Below, piece after piece: positions 1 through 7,796 of a DNA stretch of 64,000 bases; positions within the stretch are counted from its first letter, which is position 1; each line of letters starts with the position of its first letter. This DNA is from JALORV01 sp963703945 (lineage in GTDB: Bacteria > Pseudomonadota > Gammaproteobacteria > Burkholderiales > Burkholderiaceae_F). The stretch covers positions 124,001 to 188,000 of the forward strand of contig CAVPGM010000009.1 in NCBI GenBank assembly GCA_963703945.1. The letters are read 5' to 3'. The notes beneath the pieces were generated by a model. That model was given only the letters and a program-made list of their open reading frames with translations. It did no database searches and had not been told where the DNA came from. The position numbers and the translations under genes were made by a program.

Positions 1-1773
1 CAGCGCCACCGAGCCGCCTTCGGCGAATCCACCTCCGACCGCATGCGGTGTGTACTGGGCGCGGATGTCGGCATGCAGCGGAAGCGCCGCGCGCGGCGCG
101 AACGGATCGCGTTCTTCCAGCCACGGACGATCCTCGGGAGCGGCCCACGGCAGAGAGTCGAGCGGCAGCCGATAACCCATCGGCGAATCGCCTGGGGTCA
201 GGCTCATGCGCTCGTCGCGCAGGAACCACGCACTGCTGGCCCAGGCAGGCTTGTCGCCGTTCGAACTCTCGCGACGAATCGGCAGCGCGTATCCGACCGG
301 GCTCGACAGGCCGTGCTCAAACACACGTCGAAGACGCGCACGCTCGAGTTCGTCATCCAGGCGCGAATCGAACGGGTCGACGTTGATCGGCAGGCGCCGC
401 TCGCGCCACAGGTAGTACCACGCGTCCTCATAACCAGGAAGGACATACTTCGAATCGATGCCCAGCCGCTTTATCAGCACACGCATGAAGCGCTCGGCAT
501 CGTCGGTCGAGTAGGCCGAAGGCGAGCGCTCATCCGCGAGCAGCCGCGGATCACCCCAGCAAGGTTCGCCGTCGGACCTCCAGATGGCCGACAGCGCCCA
601 GCGCGGCAGTTGTTCGCCGGGGTACCACTTGCCCTGCCCGAAGTGCAGGAAACCGCCGGCACCGTAGCGCTGCTTCAGCCGCAGCAGCAGATCGATCGCG
701 CAACCGCGCTTGGTCGGACCCAGCGCCGTCGTGTTCCATTCCGCACCGTCGCGGTCGTCGATCGAAACGAAGGTCGGCTCGCCGCCCTGCGTCAGGCGCA
801 CGTCCATCGCCTGCAGGTCGGCGTCGACCGCCTGCCCGAGCGCGTCGAGTTTCTGCCACTGCTCATCGGTGTAGGGGCGGGTAACGCGCGGCGCTTCGTA
901 GATGCGCGAGATGCGCATCGTGTGCTCGAATTCGACCTTGGAGTCTTCAACAAGTCCGCTGACCGGCGCCGCGGTGGTCGGTTCCGGCGTGCAGGCCACC
1001 GGCAGATGACCCTCGCCGGCCAGCAAACCCGAGGTCGGATCCAGTCCGATCCAGCCGGCGCCCGGGAGATAGACCTCGCACCAGGCATGCAGGTCGGTGA
1101 AGTCGTGCTCGGTTCCCGAGGGACCGTCCAGCGCCTTGACGTCGGGCTTGAGCTGGATCAGGTAGCCCGAGACAAAGCGTGCGGCCAGCCCCAGCCGGCG
1201 CAGCACCTGCACCAGCAGCCATCCGGTATCACGGCACGAGCCAGCAGCCAGGCGCAAGGTTTCTTCCGGAGTCTGCACCCCGGGCTCGAGCCGGATCAGG
1301 TAGCGAATCTCATGCTGCAGCCTTTGATTGAGCGCCACCAGAAAGTCGATCGTGCGCTGTTCGCCCACATCGACCGTGTCGACAAAGTCCTTGAAGCGGG
1401 GTGTCAGCGGTTCCTGCGCCAGATACGGCTGCAGGTCGTGCCGCAGGCTCGATTCATAACTGAATGGGAACCTCTCTGCAGCGGGCTCGAGAAAGAAGTC
1501 GAACGGGTTGTAGACCGCCATCTGCGCAACGAGGTCTACCGTGACCTTGAACTCGGTGGTCTTCTCGGGAAATACCAGACGGGCAAGGTAGTTCGAGAAC
1601 GGATCCTGTTGCCAGTTGATGAAATGCAGGTCGGGCTCGACGCGCAGCGAGTACGACAGAACGGACGTCCGGCAGTGCGGTGCCGGACGCAGGCGAATGA
1701 CCTGCGGAGAAAGCGCCACCCTGCGGTCATAGCGATAGTGGGTGACATGGTTGAGTGCAACGTGGATCGACAC
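1..1773 (-). CDS. Transglutaminase-like / DUF2126 family protein, 3' end cut off by window
   Basis: This open frame runs off the left edge; 591 codons are visible and the family is usually about 1,100 residues. An N-terminal bacterial transglutaminase beta-sandwich comes first. The papain-like core follows, with Cys180 in GSCRDTGWLL, His229 in DLHAWCEVYLPGAGW and Asp245 in GLDPTSG. The DUF2126 region then begins, recognisable by TQGGEPTFVS and GDSPMGYRLPLDSLPW. I chose the GTG at 1773 because homology starts there (SIHVALNHVTHYRYDR); a weak GGAA lies upstream. It is the last gene of the Anbu/ATP-grasp operon, 102 bp after the Anbu gene. Families of this type are thought to hydrolyse or transfer peptide or isopeptide bonds. 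The substrate is unknown. Family assignment is firm; function is inferred. Confidence 0.9.
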   Translation of the reverse strand, partial: MSIHVALNHVTHYRYDRRVALSPQVIRLRPAPHCRTSVLSYSLRVEPDLHFINWQQDPFSNYLARLVFPEKTTEFKVTVDLVAQMAVYNPFDFFLEPAAERFPFSYESSLRHDLQPYLAQEPLTPRFKDFVDTVDVGEQRTIDFLVALNQRLQHEIRYLIRLEPGVQTPEETLRLAAGSCRDTGWLLVQVLRRLGLAARFVSGYLIQLKPDVKALDGPSGTEHDFTDLHAWCEVYLPGAGWIGLDPTSGLLAGEGHLPVACTPEPTTAAPVSGLVEDSKVEFEHTMRISRIYEAPRVTRPYTDEQWQKLDALGQAVDADLQAMDVRLTQGGEPTFVSIDDRDGAEWNTTALGPTKRGCAIDLLLRLKQRYGAGGFLHFGQGKWYPGEQLPRWALSAIWRSDGEPCWGDPRLLADERSPSAYSTDDAERFMRVLIKRLGIDSKYVLPGYEDAWYYLWRERRLPINVDPFDSRLDDELERARLRRVFEHGLSSPVGYALPIRRESSNGDKPAWASSAWFLRDERMSLTPGDSPMGYRLPLDSLPWAAPEDRPWLEERDPFAPRAALPLHADIRAQYTPHAVGGGFAEGGSVAL

Positions 1774-1875
1774 GGCGGTTCCGTTCAGTTGATCTTCATG
1801 CCGGCACTGGCTTTGCCGGGCAGGACGGCTCGTCCGCCGCGCAAGGTGTCCCCATGCTTGCGCTCCTTGCGACTC

Positions 1876-2751
1876 TCAGCGCGGCGCCGTCCGCGATCCG
1901 TTTTCGGCGACCAGCTGCATCGCGAAATTCGCGGCGGATTCGCCGTCAAAGCTCGTCGGCAACGGAGCACGTGGCGGCTGTGTGGGCTCGGTCTCCAGAC
2001 GTGGCGAGCCGCTCTCGCGCGGCGCGTCGCGCCACGTGGGGGCGGGAATCTCCTGGAAAACCTGCTTCAGGCGCGCACCCCAGGTGTTGCGGATCATCTG
2101 CATGTACTGGTTCTGGTGATCGATCTGGACGAACTTCGTGACGCGCAGCGCGCCTTGTTCGTAGACGAGCAGGTCCAGCGGCAGTCCGACCGAGATATTG
2201 GAACGCAGAGTCGAGTCCATCGAAATCAGAGCACACTTGGCCGCCTCGTCCAGCGAGGTCGACGGCGAGATCACGCGGTCGATGATCGGCTTGCCGTACT
2301 TGGCTTCGCCGATCTGGAAGTATGGATTCTCGGGTGTCGACTCGATGAAGTTGCCGGCGGAATAGACCTGGAACAGCCGCATCCGCTCACCCCGGATCTG
2401 TCCGCCGAGGATGAAGCTGCAGTTGAACTCGATGCCAGCCTCCTTCAGCGCCTCGCCGTCACGATGCTGAACCTCGCGCACTGCCTCGCCGACCACGCGC
2501 ACGGCCTCAAACTGGGTCTTGGCATTCCACACACTGTCGTCGTGGGGTCCGACGCGCTCGCACACGATCTGTCGAACGGCCTGCGTGACGGCGAGATTGC
2601 CCGCACTCAGCAGCACCAGCAGGCGCTCGCCGGGGTGCTCGAAGACGGTCATCTTGCGAAACGTGGAGATGTGATCCACTCCGGCATTGGTGCGGGAGTC
2701 GGACAGGAACACGAGCCCGTCGTCGAGCTGCATGCCGATGCAATAAGTCAT
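1876..2751 (-). CDS. Anbu, proteasome/HslV-like N-terminal-nucleophile hydrolase (COG3484 type)
   Basis: The 291-residue product begins MTYCIGMQLDDGLVFLSDS, so Thr2 would be the N-terminal nucleophile after methionine removal, as in HslV and proteasome beta subunits. The Ntn fold covers roughly residues 2-235. A Pro/Thr-rich C-terminal tail of about 50 residues extends beyond the usual core. Anbu ('ancestral beta subunit') proteins form open ring-like assemblies and are known to sit next to ATP-grasp, alpha-E and transglutaminase genes, as here. The ATG overlaps the stop of the preceding transglutaminase by four bases (ATGA). A longer upstream open frame exists, but it only covers the neighbouring gene out of frame. 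Whether this protein is a true peptidase and what it cleaves are not settled. Confidence 0.9.
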   Translation of the reverse strand: MTYCIGMQLDDGLVFLSDSRTNAGVDHISTFRKMTVFEHPGERLLVLLSAGNLAVTQAVRQIVCERVGPHDDSVWNAKTQFEAVRVVGEAVREVQHRDGEALKEAGIEFNCSFILGGQIRGERMRLFQVYSAGNFIESTPENPYFQIGEAKYGKPIIDRVISPSTSLDEAAKCALISMDSTLRSNISVGLPLDLLVYEQGALRVTKFVQIDHQNQYMQMIRNTWGARLKQVFQEIPAPTWRDAPRESGSPRLETEPTQPPRAPLPTSFDGESAANFAMQLVAENGSRTAPR

Positions 2752-3590
2752 GCGGTCACCTCTTCGGAACGCGCTCGCTGCGCGCCCTCTTCTGATTCCG
2801 GCAGGCGGCGCACCGTCAGCGCGACCTGCATAGCTTCGTCGCCGCCGCCCATGCGCACCCCGCGCACCGGACATGCACTGTCGTAGTCGCGTCCGACGGC
2901 GAGCCGGCACAGGGCATCCGAACCGAAACACGCATGTGTGACGTCGATCGAGACCCAGCCCCCGTCCGGCACCCAGACATCGGCCCAGGCATGGCTCGCC
3001 GCGTGCGCGGCGTGCCGGGAACTGTAGTAGTAGCCGGAAACGTAGCGCGCCGGTATTTCCAGCGCGCGACAGCCCGCAATGAACGCATGGGCGTGGTCCT
3101 GGCACACGCCGCGGCCCAGCGCCAGCGCCTCGGCGGCCGTGGTCCGGACGTGCGTGGTTCCCTTCTCGTAGTCGATCGCGGCCCTCACCGCGTGGGCGAA
3201 TTCGAGCAAGCCCGCCGCGGTTCGTCGCTGCAACCGGCCGCGCGCGAAGTCCGCCAGCCGCTCGTCAGCAAGCGTCAGCGGTGTGGCCGCCGCATAGATT
3301 TCGGGCGGCAGGCCATCGCGCTCGTCAAGCTGGCCGTCGACCGTTGCATCGAGTTCGATCTCGCCGTCGACCTCGATCCGGACGCGATCGTGCTTGCCAT
3401 CGAGCGTGTGCAAGTGGGTCAGATTGCCGTAGGCGTCCGTCGTGGCGGTCAGCGTCCCCGGCACACGGATTCTCCAGTGGATTACCCGCTGGTGCGCATC
3501 GCTGCGCGGCGACAGTCGCAGCGCCTGCTGGGTCAGTACGGGAGTGCCCGCATAGCGATAGTCGGTCAGATGCTCGATGCGGTACCGCAT
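2748..3590 (-). CDS. Transglutaminase-like cysteine protease (COG1305 type)
   Basis: The 280-residue product starts MRYRIEHLTDYRYAGTPV, the typical N-terminal beta-sandwich. The transglutaminase core has Cys163 in GRGVCQDHAH, His200 in ASHAWADVWVPDGGW and Asp216 in SIDVTHAC, so the catalytic triad is complete. No signal peptide is evident, which suggests a cytoplasmic enzyme. It follows the alpha-E gene by 29 bp and overlaps the Anbu gene by ATGA. The partner genes make a peptide-bond or amide-bond role likely, either cleavage or transfer. The substrate is not known. Confidence 0.92.
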   Translation of the reverse strand: MRYRIEHLTDYRYAGTPVLTQQALRLSPRSDAHQRVIHWRIRVPGTLTATTDAYGNLTHLHTLDGKHDRVRIEVDGEIELDATVDGQLDERDGLPPEIYAAATPLTLADERLADFARGRLQRRTAAGLLEFAHAVRAAIDYEKGTTHVRTTAAEALALGRGVCQDHAHAFIAGCRALEIPARYVSGYYYSSRHAAHAASHAWADVWVPDGGWVSIDVTHACFGSDALCRLAVGRDYDSACPVRGVRMGGGDEAMQVALTVRRLPESEEGAQRARSEEVTA

Positions 3591-3619
3591 GGCTTGGTTT
3601 CCTCGATCTCGCGCCGGCG

Positions 3620-4597
3620 TCAGTGCGCCACCAGCGGCACCAGGAAGTCCTGGCTGATGCGACCGCCGAGGTCGTTGACGCGCTCGAGGAACGTCGTCAG
3701 AAACTCGTGCATGCCGCGCGCCAGAATGTCCTCGATCCGGCCGTAGCGCAGTTCGGCCCGCAGCAGGCCAGCACGCCGCTCGGTTTCGCCCGAGCGGCTG
3801 TTCCGGACCATTTCCAGGTTCAGGCTCACTTCGTTTACGCATGACAGCAGCGAACGCGGCATGTCGCCACGCAGGATCAGCAATGCGGCAACCCGCGACG
3901 GCGTGATCACATCGCGGTAGACCTTGCGGTAAGTCTCGAATGCAGACACCGATCGCAGCACGGCGGCCCAGTGGTAGAAGTCGAGGTACTGATCGTTCGC
4001 GTCCTCCCCGCGCGCATTCGAGTAGAGGTTTCCGGACTGCGCCACCCCGTGATACTTGACGTCGAGCAGCCGTGCAGTGTTGTCCGCGCGCTCGAGGAAG
4101 GTTCCGAGCCGGATGAAATAGAACGCCTCGTCCTTCAGCATCGTGCCAATGGTCACGCCGCGCGACAGATGCGAGCGGAACTTGACCCATTCGAAGAACT
4201 CCTGCGGATCGCGTTCGAGCATGCGCTCGCGCAGCAGCTTCTGCAGTCCCAGCCAGGTGTCGTTGTGCGTCTCCCACACCTCGGTCGTCAGCGTGCCGCG
4301 CACCGCACGCGCATTCTCGCGCGCCGCCTGCAGGCAGCAGTAGATCGAGGAGGTGTTGGCCGGATCGCGCACCATGAAGTCGATGACCTCGCGAGGCGAC
4401 AGCGTTGGATAGCGGGCATCGAACTCGGGCATCAATTCCGAGATGCTGAGCATCGCGCGCCATCCGCGTTCCGCAGCCTGCGGCGACTGCGGCAGCAAAC
4501 TGGTCGACAGGTTGACGTCCAGAAGGCGCGCCGTGTTCTCAGCCCGTTCGATGTAGCGTGCCATCCAGTACAGGTGATCAGCGGTGCGGCTAAGCAC
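3620..4597 (-). CDS. Alpha-E domain protein (COG2307)
   Basis: The 325-residue, largely helical product begins LSRTADHLYWMARYIERAEN with the repeated R-x-E-N-T-A-R-L-L-D signature near residues 17-27. The signature recurs near residue 185 (FLERADNTARLLDVKY), suggesting an internal duplication. It starts at GTG and overlaps the end of the GGDEF gene by eight bases. Alpha-E proteins are the usual partner of the COG2308 ATP-grasp enzyme and are sometimes fused to it. Their biochemical job is undetermined; they may hold or shape the ATP-grasp substrate. Family call is firm, function open. Confidence 0.92.
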   Translation of the reverse strand: MLSRTADHLYWMARYIERAENTARLLDVNLSTSLLPQSPQAAERGWRAMLSISELMPEFDARYPTLSPREVIDFMVRDPANTSSIYCCLQAARENARAVRGTLTTEVWETHNDTWLGLQKLLRERMLERDPQEFFEWVKFRSHLSRGVTIGTMLKDEAFYFIRLGTFLERADNTARLLDVKYHGVAQSGNLYSNARGEDANDQYLDFYHWAAVLRSVSAFETYRKVYRDVITPSRVAALLILRGDMPRSLLSCVNEVSLNLEMVRNSRSGETERRAGLLRAELRYGRIEDILARGMHEFLTTFLERVNDLGGRISQDFLVPLVAH

Positions 4598-6284
4598 GCT
4601 CCGCGCTCCACACGATCAGTCGGTCGCGGCCCGCGTCCTTTGCGCCGTAAAGTGCCTCGTCTGCACGGCGCACCAGTTCGCTCGAATCACCGAACTCGGC
4701 GGACTCGCACAGGCCGACGCTGAGCGTCACCGCGAGCCCCTCGGCCAGCTGGCTCCACGGCATGGTCCTGACCGCCTGCAACATCCGTTCGATGACGGTG
4801 AGTGCACCGCCCCCCTCGCTGTCGGCCAGCAGCAGCGCGAACTCGTCGCCTCCAAGGCGGGCTGCAAAGTCCATGTCGCGCAGGTTCGCGCGTATCACGT
4901 TGCCGAGCTGGCGCAGCACGACGTCGCCGGTGACGTGGGAAAAACGGTCGTTGATCTGCTTGAAGTCGTCGATGTCGGCCACGACCAGCCCGAATCGCAG
5001 CTGGCCCGCGCGGGCACGCACGCACCAGTTCTCGAGTTCCTTGGTGAACGCGCGCCGGTTGGCCAGGCCCGTCAGTTCGTCTTCCAGCGCCAGACGCTCC
5101 AGCCGCGAGCGGGATTTCTCAAGATCCTGCGCGCGCGCGTGCAGAACCGCTGTCTGGGTCCGCAGCTTCATCAGCTCCGAGCGCGCTTCGTGCAGGCGTG
5201 CGCGCTGGGTCGACAGCTTGCCGTCGAGCCGTGTCTTGACTTCGACGAAGCGCTTGTGATGAAACAGCGCGCGCTGGAAGTCGGCGCGCGCTTCATACAG
5301 CGCAGACAGGCGCTCGTGCATGTCGGCCGGACGCCGCAGGTCGCCGAGTTCCTCGGCCTGCAGGAACGCCGGCCGCAGCAGCGAGATGCCGTCGGCCTCG
5401 CGGCCGGCCGCGACCAGGTGGTAGCCCTGCTCGAGCCGCGCCTGGACCTCGCGCAGGCGGAATCCACCGCGCGCCGCTTCGACCCCCGCGTCTTCGAGAT
5501 CGGCCAGCCCCTCGTTGAACTTGCCGAGCCAACAGCGTGCGGCCCCTCGTTGCGTGCGGGCAGCGATGGTGGTCGAGCGGTCGGTCGTTCCCGACAGCAA
5601 TTCGAGCGCGACCTCGAAGTGCTCCTCGCCTTCGGCCATGCGGCGCGAGACGGTCGCGGCATCCCCCGCCAGTGCCGCCTGCAGCCCCTCGTTGACATCG
5701 ACCAGTCCGAACTGCAGCACCACCATGCCTTCGTCACCCGCGCTGCCCGACGGCAGCTCGAGCGCCGAGCGCAGGCACTCGCGCGCAGCGGTGAAATCGC
5801 CGAGCACGGTGTGCACGCTGGACGTCTGCACCAGCGCTCGCCGGACGGCGGCGTGGTCGCCATGCTGGCGGGCGAGCCGCTCGGCCTGCGCAAAGCCGTC
5901 GAGCGCTTCCGGATACTCGCCGAGTTCGCTGCAGGCCGCCGCCAGTTGCATGATGACCTGGCACTGCGCAGTGATGTCGTTCTGCGCGCGATAGATGTGC
6001 TCGGCATGCGACAGCTGGCGGATGGCGCCGGACCAGTCGCCCGTCTGGGCCAGCGCGGCGCCCGCCACGTAGTGCGCGCGTGCCATCAGGGATTCGGCAC
6101 CCCGCGCGCGCGAGACGCTCTGCGCTCGCAGTGCGAACATCACGGCATCATGCGGGTCGGTATTCAGCAGCCGTTCGGCGCGTTCGATCAGCGCGTACGG
6201 ATCGATCTGATCGGTGACGCGACGCGCCGTTCCTTCGGCGCCGGCGGCGTCGCCGCCGGCAGAGTGCTCCGAGTTGCGCTTCAT
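4590..6284 (-). CDS. TPR-containing diguanylate cyclase (GGDEF) embedded in the Anbu operon
   Basis: The 564-residue cytoplasmic protein has helical TPR-like repeats over about residues 20-350. A coiled-coil linker (about 350-400) and a C-terminal GGDEF domain follow. The active-site GGDEF is at residues 478-482 and a product-inhibition I-site RxxD (RDMD) lies at 469-472, exactly five residues ahead. The enzyme should therefore make c-di-GMP and be feedback-inhibited. The ATG at 6284 overlaps the ATP-grasp stop (ATGA), and its own stop overlaps the alpha-E GTG. This placement makes it a structural member of the operon. No membrane or known sensor domain is visible; the TPRs may bind a partner protein. 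A GGDEF gene is not part of the commonly described Anbu cluster. Confidence 0.93.
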   Translation of the reverse strand: MKRNSEHSAGGDAAGAEGTARRVTDQIDPYALIERAERLLNTDPHDAVMFALRAQSVSRARGAESLMARAHYVAGAALAQTGDWSGAIRQLSHAEHIYRAQNDITAQCQVIMQLAAACSELGEYPEALDGFAQAERLARQHGDHAAVRRALVQTSSVHTVLGDFTAARECLRSALELPSGSAGDEGMVVLQFGLVDVNEGLQAALAGDAATVSRRMAEGEEHFEVALELLSGTTDRSTTIAARTQRGAARCWLGKFNEGLADLEDAGVEAARGGFRLREVQARLEQGYHLVAAGREADGISLLRPAFLQAEELGDLRRPADMHERLSALYEARADFQRALFHHKRFVEVKTRLDGKLSTQRARLHEARSELMKLRTQTAVLHARAQDLEKSRSRLERLALEDELTGLANRRAFTKELENWCVRARAGQLRFGLVVADIDDFKQINDRFSHVTGDVVLRQLGNVIRANLRDMDFAARLGGDEFALLLADSEGGGALTVIERMLQAVRTMPWSQLAEGLAVTLSVGLCESAEFGDSSELVRRADEALYGAKDAGRDRLIVWSAERA

Positions 6285-7705
6285 CGTTCGAGCACCCAGG
6301 TGTCCTTGGTGCCGCCTCCCTGCGAGGAATTCACGACCAGCGATCCTTCGCGCAGGGCGACGCGGCAAAGACCCCCCGGCGCCATCGTCACCTCGGTGCC
6401 CGACAGCACGAACGGCCGCAGGTCGACGTGGCGCGGCGCGATTCCGTTTTCGACATAGGTCGGACACGTCGACAGCGCGAGAGTCGGCTGGGCGATGTAG
6501 TTGGCGGGATTGGCGCGGACCCGCTGGGCGAAATCGTCGATCTCGAGCTGGGTGGCGGCCGGGCCGACCAGCATGCCGTAGCCGCCGGCACCGTGCACCT
6601 CTTTCACCACCAGCTCCGCCATGTGCGCGAGTGTGTAGGCGAGGTCATCGGCCTTGCGGCACCGGTAGGTCGGCACGTTGGCCAGGATCGGCTTTTCGCC
6701 CAGATAGAAATCGATCATGTCGGGCACATAGGCATAGACCGACTTGTCGTCCGCGATCCCTGTGCCTACGGCGTTGGCGAGAGTCACCCGGCCGGCCCGG
6801 TACACCGAAAGCAGCCCCGGCACCCCAAGCTGCGAATCAGCACGGAACGCGAGCGGATCGATGAAGTCGTCGTCGATCCGGCGATAGATCACATCGACCC
6901 GCAGGGGCCCGCGGGTCGTTCGCATGTAGACGTTGTTGTCCTGCACGAACAGATCCTGGCCCTCCACCAGTTCGATGCCCATCTGCTGCGCCAGGAAGGC
7001 GTGCTCGAAGTACGCCGAGTTGTGCATGCCTGGTGTCAGCAGCACGACCAGCGGGTCGTCGACACCCTGCGGCGCCACCGAGCGCAGGTTCTCCAGCAGC
7101 AGGTCCGGATAGTGCGCCACCGGCGCCACCCGGTTCCGTCCGAAAAGGTCCGGGAAAAGCCGCATCATCATCTTGCGGTTCTCGAGCATGTACGAAACTC
7201 CGCTTGGAACCCGCAGGTTGTCCTCCAGCACGTAGTACTCGCCCGCGCCGGCGCGGACGACGTCGATGCCGGCAATATGGGCGTAGATGTCGCTGGCCAC
7301 GTCAACTCCGTGCATCTCGGGCCGGTACTGCGAATTGCGGAAGATTTCATCTGCCGGTATTCGACCGGCACGTACGATTTCCTGGCCGTGATAGACGTCG
7401 TGGATGTAGCGGTTGAGCGCCCGCACGCGCTGGCGCAGCCCGGCTTCAAGTTGCTTCCATTCGGCCGCGGGAATGATGCGGGGAACCACGTCGAACGGGA
7501 TCAACCGCTCGGTCCCGCTGCCTTCCTCATCGCGCTCGCCGTAGACCGCGAAGGTGATGCCGACGCGGCGGAACACCAGGTCGGCCTCCGCGCGCTTGTT
7601 GCGGATCGTCTCCGGGCTCTGTTCGGACGACCAGCGCTCGTACTCGCGGTAGTGCTCGCGCACGACCGCCTCCGCGCTGTACATCTCGTCGAAGGGCATG
7701 CTCAT
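6281..7705 (-). CDS. Circularly permuted ATP-grasp protein (COG2308)
   Basis: The 474-residue product has the hallmarks of the family: RRVGITFAVYG near residue 45, RIIPAAEWKQLEAGLRQR near 80, LEDNLRVPSGVSYMLENR near 155, VVKEVHGAGGYGML near 365 and a C-terminal SSQGGGTKDTWVL. ATP-grasp enzymes of this group are predicted to form amide or peptide bonds from a carboxylate and an amine with ATP. The first of two nearby ATGs (7705) is used because AGGCGGG sits just upstream. It is the first gene of the operon and lies downstream of a sigma-54-like promoter. The substrate is unknown; a small peptide synthesised and trimmed by the operon's proteases is one hypothesis. Confidence 0.93.
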   Translation of the reverse strand: MSMPFDEMYSAEAVVREHYREYERWSSEQSPETIRNKRAEADLVFRRVGITFAVYGERDEEGSGTERLIPFDVVPRIIPAAEWKQLEAGLRQRVRALNRYIHDVYHGQEIVRAGRIPADEIFRNSQYRPEMHGVDVASDIYAHIAGIDVVRAGAGEYYVLEDNLRVPSGVSYMLENRKMMMRLFPDLFGRNRVAPVAHYPDLLLENLRSVAPQGVDDPLVVLLTPGMHNSAYFEHAFLAQQMGIELVEGQDLFVQDNNVYMRTTRGPLRVDVIYRRIDDDFIDPLAFRADSQLGVPGLLSVYRAGRVTLANAVGTGIADDKSVYAYVPDMIDFYLGEKPILANVPTYRCRKADDLAYTLAHMAELVVKEVHGAGGYGMLVGPAATQLEIDDFAQRVRANPANYIAQPTLALSTCPTYVENGIAPRHVDLRPFVLSGTEVTMAPGGLCRVALREGSLVVNSSQGGGTKDTWVLER

Positions 7706-7749
7706 TTGCCCGCCTGGATCGTTGTGGTTTTGTCGCGGCGCATCGTTGA

Positions 7750-7766
7750 TGCAAGTGCCGAGCCAG
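7750..7766 (-). promoter_or_regulatory. Sigma-54-type (-24/-12) promoter upstream of the ATP-grasp operon
   Basis: Read on the minus strand, the site is CTGGCTCG-N4-TTGCA. The consensus is YTGGCACG-N4-TTGCW, so there is one mismatch. The GG and GC dinucleotides are 12 bp apart, as required. Transcription would start near 7739, leaving a leader of about 34 nt before the ATG at 7705. The site lies in the short gap after comEC. Sigma-54 control would need an enhancer-binding activator such as NtrC; I found no convincing full NtrC palindrome by eye. Confidence 0.6.
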
Positions 7767-7796
7767 TCTAGCAAGATGCACACCAGTCCCAACGCG

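Noticed and set aside
43..2886. A 947-codon open frame on the plus strand
   Set aside because: It is antisense to the transglutaminase and Anbu genes, has an Arg/Gln/Val-rich composition typical of shadow frames in GC-rich DNA, and shows no domain.
4584..6458. A 624-codon plus-strand frame opposite the GGDEF gene
   Set aside because: The opposite strand has clear GGDEF and TPR motifs; this frame has none.
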